From assembly GCF_001295265.1 (NCBI RefSeq), contig NZ_LJOD01000007.1, positions 1-64,000 of the forward strand: a stretch of DNA of 64,000 bases. The letters are read 5' to 3'. Below the pieces are notes generated by a model. The model saw only the letters and a list, made by a program, of their open reading frames with translations, was not told where the DNA came from and made no database searches. The position numbers were made by a program, and so were the translations under genes. Source of the stretch: Chryseobacterium indologenes (GTDB lineage: Bacteria > Bacteroidota > Bacteroidia > Flavobacteriales > Weeksellaceae). Below, in pieces: positions 1-7,078 of this stretch (the stretch's first letter is position 1; each line of letters starts with the position of its first letter).

Positions 1-2
1 AA

Positions 3-236
3 AAAGCATATGCTTATCTGGTGAAATCCATAGAGCCTATTGATAAAAAATTCAATGTTTTCATCAAAGAGCTTCAGCAGATGGGTAAAGAAAAGGCGAT
101 GAAAGAGTCTGAAAACGTACAGAAAATAACCCCTTTCTACCAGTATTTATTTGATGTAATGGAGCCTTTTGATTCTACTTATTCCAAAGAAAAAGAAGAG
201 CAGATCACTACAGCGATCATCAAAGCAACTCAATAA
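3..236 (+). CDS. C-terminal end of an unrecognised protein (cut by window edge)
   Basis: The reading frame is already open at the first codons of the window and ends with TAA, so this is the 3' end of a gene that begins upstream. A GTG at 21 could be taken as a start, but the frame upstream of it is open and reads KAYAYL, so I treat the gene as partial. The 77 visible residues are charged and helical (many Lys/Glu) with no signal or membrane segment. I do not recognise the family. It is followed at once by a strong terminator, so it ends its transcription unit. Confidence 0.6.
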   Translation, partial: KAYAYLVKSIEPIDKKFNVFIKELQQMGKEKAMKESENVQKITPFYQYLFDVMEPFDSTYSKEKEEQITTAIIKATQ

Positions 237-263
237 GATTTTTGCACTATAACATCATACTTT

Positions 264-291
264 AAAACGGAACTTCGGTTCCGTTTTTTTA
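264..291 (+). terminator. Rho-independent terminator with UUCG loop
   Basis: The inverted repeat ACGGAAC-TTCG-GTTCCGT is followed by a run of T. The stem closes on the very stable C(UUCG)G tetraloop. It ends the partial gene upstream. Confidence 0.9.
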
Positions 292-294
292 TTA

Positions 295-325
295 TTGGCA
301 TTCCTGATTTTTAAGATTATATTTG
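295..325 (+). promoter_or_regulatory. Flavobacterial promoter (-33 TTG, -7 TATATTTG)
   Basis: TTG at 295-297 is followed after 20 bases by TATATTTG at 318-325, which matches the Bacteroidota consensus TTG-N(about 19-21)-TAnnTTTG. The GT-C gene starts 18 bases downstream. Confidence 0.7.
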
Positions 326-343
326 TGACGCTAAAAATACACG

Positions 344-1828
344 ATGACCGAGACTAAGAACAAACTTCCCATCTATGCCGCAGCTTTTACGGTAGTTTTT
401 AAAATCTTTTTTTTACTGACCCATTATATTCAGGAGGATGCTTTTATTACCTGGAGAGTAGCACAGAACTTATTGGATTATGGCGTTATAGGCTTTAACG
501 GAAATACGAAGATCTCGGCTTCCACAACACATCTGTATGTTTTTGTATCGTATTTATTCAACCTGATCTTTGGTAAAGAGAATTTTATTGAACCTATTTT
601 AATCTTCAATTCATTACTCTTTACAATAGGGACAGTACTGCTTTCCCATCTGGTTCTTAAGAATCCGGTGCATAAAGCTCTTTTTATATTTCTGATTGGA
701 ATTTTGCCCCCTTCCATTAAAATTTCAATTTTAGGAATGGAATACGGTATCCTTTTCTTCCTTGAAATGGCCCTTCTGTACTATGGTTTCAGCAAAAATA
801 AAAGATGGGCCCTGATTCTTCTGCCCATCCTCATCATGTTTACAAGAATAGATACGGTGATCTTCCTGGGAATTGTATTTTTAGTAGATGTTTTCTGGAA
901 CAGAAAGCTAAGATGGAGCTATGTACTGGGAGGAATTTTGGGACTTGCATCTGTGCTGTCTTTCAACTGGTTTTATTTTGGTGAACTGGTGAATAATACC
1001 ATTACTGCCAAAAAGCTTCTGTACGGGCATGATTTTACTTTTCAACAGCATCTGGAATATTTTTGGGTAAGTTTCGGAAACTTCTGGGGAATGCTTAAGC
1101 TTCCCGGAAACTTTAATCCGATAACGATTATGATTCTTATTTTTGAGCTGCTTTGCTTTATTTACCTGATCAGACAGCGGGAAAAAAGAAACTACTTTTT
1201 GTGGATGATTTTCATTTTTGGATGGGTGAAGCAGATTATTTTTATTTCTCAAAAAAGTTTATTCGACTGGTATTACTGGGTTCCGCAATTGCTGCTTTTT
1301 GTTCCGGTTCTTATTTTTGTTTTGGAGCAGAAAGAGAGAAGGAAGTTATGGTTATCCCTGTTTATTATATTTTATATCCTTCCGATGTTTGCTTTTCAGA
1401 CTGTACATTCTATAGCAACAGGAAACGGAGAGTGGTATTACCGCAGAACAATCGGTCTGTATTTGGGAACTTTTGAAAAAGATAAAAAACAATGGATACT
1501 GCTGGAGCCGGCAGGATATATCCCTTACTTTTCAGGATTAAAAACGATTGACGAAGTAGGACTGGTGGATAAGCAGATTCAGGAAGAAGTTAAAAAAGAC
1601 AGGGCTAATTATTGGGTGAATACCGTTAAAAAAAGAAAGCCTAAATACCTTCTTTCCTACAAGAATCTGTTTGAAGGCAAAGATGCAGCCTATTATCAGG
1701 CTCATTACAAGCTGATGCAGGAATTCAGGGTGAAAGATCACCTGAAAAGCCAGAATAAAATCCTGGAAAAGATCTACAGGCTTAAACCTTCAGGAACAGA
1801 TTATAATTTGTATATTAGAATTGATTAA
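344..1828 (+). CDS. GT-C superfamily integral membrane glycosyltransferase
   Basis: A 494-residue polytopic inner-membrane protein with about ten hydrophobic segments in residues 10-350 and a soluble C-terminal part. Near the N-terminus (about residues 31-58) it carries EDAFITWR, then LLDYGVIGFN and SASTTHLYV. This matches the first-loop pattern of GT-C enzymes of the ArnT/PMT kind, where the acidic pair acts in catalysis with a lipid-phosphate sugar donor. The substrate cannot be read from sequence; a cell-surface glycan or lipid is likely. It has its own promoter and is followed by a DUF1697 gene after 73 bases. Family call good, exact reaction unknown. Confidence 0.7.
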   Translation: MTETKNKLPIYAAAFTVVFKIFFLLTHYIQEDAFITWRVAQNLLDYGVIGFNGNTKISASTTHLYVFVSYLFNLIFGKENFIEPILIFNSLLFTIGTVLLSHLVLKNPVHKALFIFLIGILPPSIKISILGMEYGILFFLEMALLYYGFSKNKRWALILLPILIMFTRIDTVIFLGIVFLVDVFWNRKLRWSYVLGGILGLASVLSFNWFYFGELVNNTITAKKLLYGHDFTFQQHLEYFWVSFGNFWGMLKLPGNFNPITIMILIFELLCFIYLIRQREKRNYFLWMIFIFGWVKQIIFISQKSLFDWYYWVPQLLLFVPVLIFVLEQKERRKLWLSLFIIFYILPMFAFQTVHSIATGNGEWYYRRTIGLYLGTFEKDKKQWILLEPAGYIPYFSGLKTIDEVGLVDKQIQEEVKKDRANYWVNTVKKRKPKYLLSYKNLFEGKDAAYYQAHYKLMQEFRVKDHLKSQNKILEKIYRLKPSGTDYNLYIRID

Positions 1829-1901
1829 AATATTGAAAAAACAGATAGGAGCTCATAAGCTCTGAAAGCCCGTTAAAACGGATAACCTAAAACCTGAAAC
1901 T

Positions 1902-2426
1902 ATGAAATACTGTGCTTTTCTCCGTGGCGTCAATGTAAAAGGAACCAATATGAAAATGGCTGATGTATGTCGGGTTTTTAAAAATGCAGGAATGGCTGAT
2001 GTAAGCTCAGTGCTGGCTTCAGGAAACATTGTTTTTTCTTCAGATAAAGACGCCGCTGAACTGAAGCAGGTATTGGAAAAAGCCATGTCTGATCACTTTT
2101 CTTATGAAGCTTTTTTATTTATAAGATCTGTTGAAGAAACAGAAGCTTTCTGGAACGGAAAGCCTTTTGAAAAAGATGACAGCCTTCACCTGTATGCTTT
2201 TGTGGGAAACCCGGGTGTAGAAAATACCCTGATGGAAGAATTTGAAAAAGCATCCAAAACAGAAAATGAAAAAGCGGAAATTGTAGACGGTACTTTTTAT
2301 TGGCAGGTTCCAAAAGGGAATACCTTAGACTCTACATTCGGAAAAGTTTTGGGAAAGAAAAACCTGAAAGATCAGTTTACCAGCAGGAATATCAATACGT
2401 TTGAGAAGATTTTAAAGAAATTCTAA
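1902..2426 (+). CDS. DUF1697 domain protein
   Basis: A 174-residue soluble protein that begins KYCAFLRGVNVKGTN, the hallmark start of DUF1697, followed by the typical LASGNIVFSS at about residues 41-50. The length is normal for the family. Its biochemical role is not established. It is followed after only seven bases by a small membrane protein, so the two are probably co-transcribed. Confidence 0.85.
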   Translation: MKYCAFLRGVNVKGTNMKMADVCRVFKNAGMADVSSVLASGNIVFSSDKDAAELKQVLEKAMSDHFSYEAFLFIRSVEETEAFWNGKPFEKDDSLHLYAFVGNPGVENTLMEEFEKASKTENEKAEIVDGTFYWQVPKGNTLDSTFGKVLGKKNLKDQFTSRNINTFEKILKKF

Positions 2427-2433
2427 CTCAGCA

Positions 2434-2763
2434 ATGGCTCTTTTCCTTTTTCTCACAGGAATGTTTGCCATTGCAAACTTTTATTATTGGGTATTTCGGA
2501 GCCCTTTGAAGACGTATAAGCTGTTTATTATATTCTTCATCGTTATTTCGCTGATGGCTGCAGTGATAGATCCTCACAACCTGCTGGAAGTATTTGTTAC
2601 ATTCTCAGGATATTATACTTTGCTTTTTGGGGTTCATTTATTGTTGACCGGGACATTCAGGATAAACAGATATTTTCCCTATATATTTGCTTTTTTCCTT
2701 ATTTCACTTTTGGTGACCGCTTTTTTCGGAGCATTGATGCAGGATATTTTTAAGTATTCTTAA
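2434..2763 (+). CDS. Small four-helix membrane protein, unknown function
   Basis: A 109-residue, very hydrophobic protein with four predicted membrane helices (roughly residues 2-20, 28-45, 52-70 and 80-102) and short charged loops. There is no recognisable motif. It lies seven bases downstream of the DUF1697 gene and upstream of kdsA on the same strand. The gene is supported by its even hydrophobic pattern and tight spacing; I do not assign a function. Confidence 0.6.
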   Translation: MALFLFLTGMFAIANFYYWVFRSPLKTYKLFIIFFIVISLMAAVIDPHNLLEVFVTFSGYYTLLFGVHLLLTGTFRINRYFPYIFAFFLISLLVTAFFGALMQDIFKYS

Positions 2764-2829
2764 GTGCAAATAATTTCCTATTCTGAAACTTTCTCAGTAT
2801 TTTTACTGAACTTTTAATTCACATAAAAA

Positions 2830-3639
2830 ATGATTCAGTATTTAGATAATATCCATCACAAAGATTCAAAAAACTTTTTTCTTATTGCAGGTCCTTGTAT
2901 TATTGAAGGAGAAGATATGGCTTTAAGAATAGCTGAAAAAGTAATCAGTATTACAGATAAATATAACATTCCTTATATCTTTAAGGGAAGCTTTAAGAAA
3001 GCCAACAGAAGCCGTGTAGATTCTTTCACGACGATTGGTGAAGAAAAATCCCTTGAAATTCTTAAAAAAGTGGGAGAAACGTTTAACATTCCTACCACTA
3101 CCGATATTCACGAAAATGAGCACGCAGCATTGGCCGCTCAGTATGTGGATGTATTGCAGATCCCGGCATTTTTAGTGCGCCAGACCGATCTTCTGGTAGC
3201 AGCAGCCAAAACAGGAAAGTGTGTAACCCTGAAAAAAGGACAGTTCCTTTCTCCGGAAGCCATGAAGTTTGCTGTTCAGAAGGTAACCGATTCTGATAAT
3301 CAGAAAGTAGCCATTATTGAAAGAGGAAACTCGTTCGGATATACGGATCTGATTGTAGATTACAGAGGAATTCCTACGATGAGAGAATATGCGCCTGTTA
3401 TTCTGGATGTTACCCATTCATTGCAACAGCCCAATCAGAGTTCCGGTGTTACAGGCGGAAGACCTGATCTCATTGAAACCGTAGCCAAAGCCGGAATTGC
3501 AGTAGGGGCCGACGGAATTTTTATTGAAACCCACCCAACCCCTGAAACCGCATTATCAGACGGAGCCAACATGCTAAGACTGGATTTATTAGAAGATTTA
3601 TTGCAAAAATTAACAAGAATCAGAGAATCGATTTTGTAA
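2830..3639 (+). CDS. kdsA: 3-deoxy-8-phosphooctulonate synthase (KDO-8-P synthase)
   Basis: Condenses phosphoenolpyruvate with arabinose-5-phosphate to give KDO-8-phosphate, the first committed step to the lipopolysaccharide core sugar KDO. The 269-residue length is usual. AGPCIIEG near residues 20-27 and FKGSFKKANRS follow the family pattern. Cys23 in AGPC, instead of the Asn of the E. coli type, points to the metal-dependent class. The later segment QPNQSSGVTGGRPD is also typical. The gene stands alone among unrelated neighbours. Confidence 0.95.
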   Translation: MIQYLDNIHHKDSKNFFLIAGPCIIEGEDMALRIAEKVISITDKYNIPYIFKGSFKKANRSRVDSFTTIGEEKSLEILKKVGETFNIPTTTDIHENEHAALAAQYVDVLQIPAFLVRQTDLLVAAAKTGKCVTLKKGQFLSPEAMKFAVQKVTDSDNQKVAIIERGNSFGYTDLIVDYRGIPTMREYAPVILDVTHSLQQPNQSSGVTGGRPDLIETVAKAGIAVGADGIFIETHPTPETALSDGANMLRLDLLEDLLQKLTRIRESIL

Positions 3640-3683
3640 TTGTTAAAAAATAATTAATTTTAGAAATTCTTAAAATATTTCTT

Positions 3684-5888
3684 TTGAAAAAACTAGTTTT
3701 ACCACTAAGCCTTATGGTTCCTGTACTGATTTTCTCCCAAAACAGAAAAAAAGATACAACCACAAGAGTAACCGATATTGAGGAAGTTGTTTTCCAGAAA
3801 AAAGTGATCGGAAGAACTTCTGATATTACCAATATAAAGCTCTCAGCAAAAGATACCAGAGGAGTGCCTTCCATAGGAGGAGGAATTGAAGGGCTGCTTA
3901 AAACACTGCCTTCCGTAAGTTCCAATACCGAGCTTTCTTCACAATATATGGTACGTGGCGGAAACTATGATGAAAACCTTATTTACATCAATGATATTGA
4001 GATTTACCGCCCTTTCCTGATCAGAAATTCTCAGCAGGAAGGGATGAGTATCATCAATCCCGACATGGTGTCAATCGTAAACTTCTCTCCGGGAGGTTTT
4101 GAAGCAAAATACGGCGACAAAATGTCCTCAGCATTGAATGTATATTACCGTGAACCTGAGAAATTTGAAGTTTCAGGAGAAGCGAGTCTGATCGGAGGCA
4201 GACTGACAACCGGTCTGGCTTCAAAGAATAAAAAACTGACTGCATTATTCTCCGGGAGATACAGAAATACGAACCTTGTTCTGAACACCCTGAACGAAGA
4301 TACAGATTTCAATCCTACTTACTGGGATTTCCAGTCGTATATCAACTATCATGTTAATGATAAATTTTCCATGTCGTTCATCGGATATTATTCCAAGAAT
4401 GACTACGAAATGATTCCTAAAGCAAAAAGTGTTACTTTCGGAAGCCTTCAGCAGCCTATTACTGTAAATATCGGATATGGCGGTAAAGAGCAGGATATGT
4501 ACAAGAACATGATGGGAACATTCTCGCTCAACTATAAGCCATCCGATAAATGGAGGTTTACTTTAGACAGCTTTGCTTACCAGAACAGGGAAAAAGAATA
4601 TTATTCTATTGCTTCAAGCTATGAACTTCAGACTTTTGATCCTGTAACGCAGGCTCCGGTATCAAGCTTTGATGTTGGAGGGCAGATAGAACACGCAAGG
4701 AACGACCTTTTCGTGAAAACTTACGGGACCCAGTTCAGAGCCCGTTTTTCACCGAATGTAAATACCAATATAGAATTAGGCTTCAAATACGAAAAAGAAA
4801 ACCTGAAAGACCTTACCAATGAATGGAAGCTGGTAGATTCAGCAGGATACAGCCTTCCGGTACCTATTGTAGATCCAAGAACGGGAGGTACAGGTGATTT
4901 AAGACTGTTTTACCAGATCGCTGGAAAAAATAATATTGAGCCTTCAAGACTTTCGGCATATGCACAGTATACACAGAAATTCTACTGGGGAGCCAGCAAA
5001 GTATTATTAAATGCCGGGGCCAGAGTCTCTAACTGGAGCTTCAATAAAGAAACCATATTTTCACCGAGAGCTCAGTTTGCCATAAAGCCGGACTGGGAAT
5101 CGGATATGACCTTCAAGCTTTCCGGGGGAATCTATTACCAGGCACCTTTCTACAAGGAGATCAAAGATCTTGACGGTAACTTCAATTCCGACATAAAATC
5201 ACAACGTTCCATCCAGGTAATCCTTGCCAACGACTATGAATTTTATATGTATGACAGGCCCTTTAAGCTGACTACAGAAGCCTATTATAAAAAAATGGAT
5301 AACCTGATTCCTTATTATATGGATAATGTGAGAATCCGTTATTCAGGCAAAAATAATGCTTCAGGATATGCTTACGGAATTGATACCCGACTTTTCGGGG
5401 AATTTGTTCCGGGGGTTGATTCGTGGTTATCTGCAAGCTATTCCAGAATCTATGAAAATATAGATGGAAGAGGAAATATCCCAAGACCCACAGACCAGAG
5501 ATTCAGGTTTGCCATGTTCTACCAGGATTATATGCCAAAATTCCCTTCAATGAGGGTAAACCTTACTTTGATATACTCAATGGGACTTCCTAACGGAGCT
5601 CCTGTATTTACCGACCCTTATCAGTACCAGAAAACTTTACCTGCCTATAAAAGGGTTGATTTAGGTCTTTCCAAAGTATTTATAGATTCCAAGGATAAGA
5701 AAAAAAGATATGGTTTCTGGGGCAATTTTGAAGAGCTTACTTTAGGGGTACAGGTTTTCAATGCATTCAATATCAATAATACAGTGGCCAATCAGTGGAT
5801 TACAGATTATAATTCCAACCTGATGTATCCGGTTCCTGTTCGTCTTACAGGACGTTTTTTCAATGTAAAACTTGAGTTTAAGCTGTAG
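3684..5888 (+). CDS. TonB-dependent outer-membrane receptor (TTG start)
   Basis: A 734-residue outer-membrane beta-barrel transporter. Residues 1-18 form a signal peptide ending at FSQ. A plug domain follows (SIGGGIEGLLKTLPSV, then YMVRGGNYDENLIYIND at about 90-107), then a long barrel of alternating aromatic strands ending FNVKLEFKL, the expected C-terminal outer-membrane signature. There is no N-terminal carboxypeptidase-like domain. The start is TTG: the next in-frame ATG is at residue 11 and would remove the signal peptide charge. The cargo is unknown. A strong terminator follows, so it is not part of the copper operon downstream. Confidence 0.9.
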   Translation: MKKLVLPLSLMVPVLIFSQNRKKDTTTRVTDIEEVVFQKKVIGRTSDITNIKLSAKDTRGVPSIGGGIEGLLKTLPSVSSNTELSSQYMVRGGNYDENLIYINDIEIYRPFLIRNSQQEGMSIINPDMVSIVNFSPGGFEAKYGDKMSSALNVYYREPEKFEVSGEASLIGGRLTTGLASKNKKLTALFSGRYRNTNLVLNTLNEDTDFNPTYWDFQSYINYHVNDKFSMSFIGYYSKNDYEMIPKAKSVTFGSLQQPITVNIGYGGKEQDMYKNMMGTFSLNYKPSDKWRFTLDSFAYQNREKEYYSIASSYELQTFDPVTQAPVSSFDVGGQIEHARNDLFVKTYGTQFRARFSPNVNTNIELGFKYEKENLKDLTNEWKLVDSAGYSLPVPIVDPRTGGTGDLRLFYQIAGKNNIEPSRLSAYAQYTQKFYWGASKVLLNAGARVSNWSFNKETIFSPRAQFAIKPDWESDMTFKLSGGIYYQAPFYKEIKDLDGNFNSDIKSQRSIQVILANDYEFYMYDRPFKLTTEAYYKKMDNLIPYYMDNVRIRYSGKNNASGYAYGIDTRLFGEFVPGVDSWLSASYSRIYENIDGRGNIPRPTDQRFRFAMFYQDYMPKFPSMRVNLTLIYSMGLPNGAPVFTDPYQYQKTLPAYKRVDLGLSKVFIDSKDKKKRYGFWGNFEELTLGVQVFNAFNINNTVANQWITDYNSNLMYPVPVRLTGRFFNVKLEFKL

Positions 5889-5910
5889 AGCCGGTTATCA
5901 ATAAAAAAAC

Positions 5911-5943
5911 AGAAAGCTTCTGAAATTCAGGAGCTTTTTTTGT
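5911..5943 (+). terminator. Rho-independent terminator of the TonB receptor gene
   Basis: A stem of AAAGCTTCTGAA pairs with TTCAGGAGCTTT, allowing one G-U pair, and is followed by a T run. Confidence 0.85.
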
Positions 5944-5946
5944 GCA

Positions 5947-6007
5947 GAATTTTATAACAAGTATACCGAATTTTATAACAGCGTTTTCAAAGATATTTTT
6001 AACTTTG
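5947..6007 (+). promoter_or_regulatory. Copper-operon promoter with a 13-bp direct repeat
   Basis: GAATTTTATAACA occurs exactly twice, at 5947-5959 and 5968-5980, 21 bp start to start, which is two helical turns. The -7 element TAACTTTG lies at 6000-6007, only eight bases before the ATG at 6016, so the transcript should be nearly leaderless. The repeats sit at and upstream of the expected -33 position, a natural site for an activator or repressor. Confidence 0.6.
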
Positions 6008-6015
6008 CTGTATCA

Positions 6016-6396
6016 ATGAAAAAGATTCTTGCCATATTTTTCTCTGTTTTCTACTTCGGATTTTCTTCCGGAGCAGCTTTCAGCGTTCATTACTGTATGC
6101 AGGAATTTGTTTCTATAAGCCAGAAAACGGACGATATCTGTGGTAAATGCGGAGTAAAAAATAAAAAGAGCTGCTGCAAGACAGAAATCAAGGTGGTGAA
6201 AGTGGATGATTCTCAAAAATCAGATTTTCTGAAGATCAATTTTTTGAATCAGATCCCGGAAAAAGCATCCAGCCATCAGTTTTTTGTTACAGACCTGACT
6301 TTTTCAGCTTCAAAATTTACCCAGATAAGAATTAATGCACCACCTGAGTACAGGCCGGTTCCTATCTACATCAATCATTGTAATTTTAGAATTTAG
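6016..6396 (+). CDS. HYC_CC_PP-type small exported protein of the copper operon
   Basis: A 126-residue protein with an N-terminal signal (residues 1-20), then VHYCM, then KCG and SCCK within a short cysteine-rich stretch, and the C-terminal APPEYRPVPIY. This order of HYC, CC and PP motifs matches a Bacteroidota family known by that name and commonly met beside copper genes. The histidine and cysteines suggest soft-metal binding in the periplasm, but this is inference. It is the first gene of a group with a DUF3347 protein and a multicopper oxidase. The start follows the -7 box by eight bases. Confidence 0.75.
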   Translation: MKKILAIFFSVFYFGFSSGAAFSVHYCMQEFVSISQKTDDICGKCGVKNKKSCCKTEIKVVKVDDSQKSDFLKINFLNQIPEKASSHQFFVTDLTFSASKFTQIRINAPPEYRPVPIYINHCNFRI

Positions 6397-6405
6397 AATC
6401 CGTCT

Positions 6406-6474
6406 GTTGTCTGGTATTATCCGGGTGATCGTACTTTCGCGGACAACACGGTTCGGCGCACTACGTGCGTTTTT
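6406..6474 (+). promoter_or_regulatory. Structured leader with terminator-like hairpin between copper genes
   Basis: GTTGTC (6406-6411) can pair with GACAAC (6442-6447). Directly after it CGCAC-TAC-GTGCG (6457-6469) forms a tight hairpin followed by five T. This resembles an intrinsic terminator or attenuator ahead of the DUF3347 gene. Whether it is a simple terminator or a conditional one cannot be told from sequence. Confidence 0.45.
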
Positions 6475-6515
6475 CAACAATTCTTTATAAAAAATTAATT
6501 CTAAAATTTAAAACA

Positions 6516-6989
6516 ATGAAAAAGTATATCATTACAGCAGCCTTATCTTTATTTTCAATCCTTTCAGTTTCTGCACAGTCTAAAAAAGATGCCAAGGTAT
6601 CTAAACTGTATCAGAACTATATTGCCATTAAATCTGCCCTGGCTTCTGATGATGCTGACAAAACATCAAAAGCAGCAGCCGAGTTTATTAAAACCGCTTC
6701 TACAGTTGATTATAAATTGGTTTCTGAGGGTAATCTTAATATCCTGAGAAAAGATGCTACCGTTATTTCTGATGCGAGAAATATTGCCGCACAAAGAGAA
6801 ACATTCATGAACCTTTCAGAAAATATGATTGCTTTGACGAAAGAATTTAAACTTTCTGATAAGCCCGTTTATGTACAATACTGCCCGATGGCTGACGGAA
6901 GCTGGCTGAGCGATGAAAAAAAGATAGCCAATCCGTATTACGGAAGCTCTATGCTGTCATGCGGAAGTGTGAAGTCAGAAATTAAATAA
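6516..6989 (+). CDS. DUF3347 domain protein, exported, copper-associated
   Basis: A 157-residue periplasmic protein with a signal peptide ending SVSAQ at about residue 21. The C-terminal part has VYVQYCPMADGSWLSDEKK and NPYYGSSMLSCG, the hallmark of DUF3347, also found attached to copper-efflux periplasmic adaptors. The two cysteines and the methionine are possible copper ligands. The ATG at 6516 is preferred over an upstream GTG at 6465, because the upstream start would place 17 basic residues in front of a proper signal peptide. It sits between the HYC_CC_PP-type gene and the multicopper oxidase. Confidence 0.85.
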   Translation: MKKYIITAALSLFSILSVSAQSKKDAKVSKLYQNYIAIKSALASDDADKTSKAAAEFIKTASTVDYKLVSEGNLNILRKDATVISDARNIAAQRETFMNLSENMIALTKEFKLSDKPVYVQYCPMADGSWLSDEKKIANPYYGSSMLSCGSVKSEIK

Positions 6990-7016
6990 GTATTGTATCT
7001 ATCTTTAAAATAACAG

Positions 7017-7057
7017 GTTGCATGGTTTAGGTTATGTGTAGCTTTAATCCGTGCAAC
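7017..7057 (+). promoter_or_regulatory. Long hairpin before the multicopper oxidase gene
   Basis: GTTGCATGG (7017-7025) pairs with CCGTGCAAC (7049-7057), nine pairs with one G-U, followed by CTTTTAAAAA. The 23-base loop contains TAGCTTTA, a variant of the -7 box. It may be a weak terminator of the DUF3347 gene or a promoter region for the oxidase. Confidence 0.4.
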
Positions 7058-7078
7058 TTTTAAAAAGTTCGGAATATT

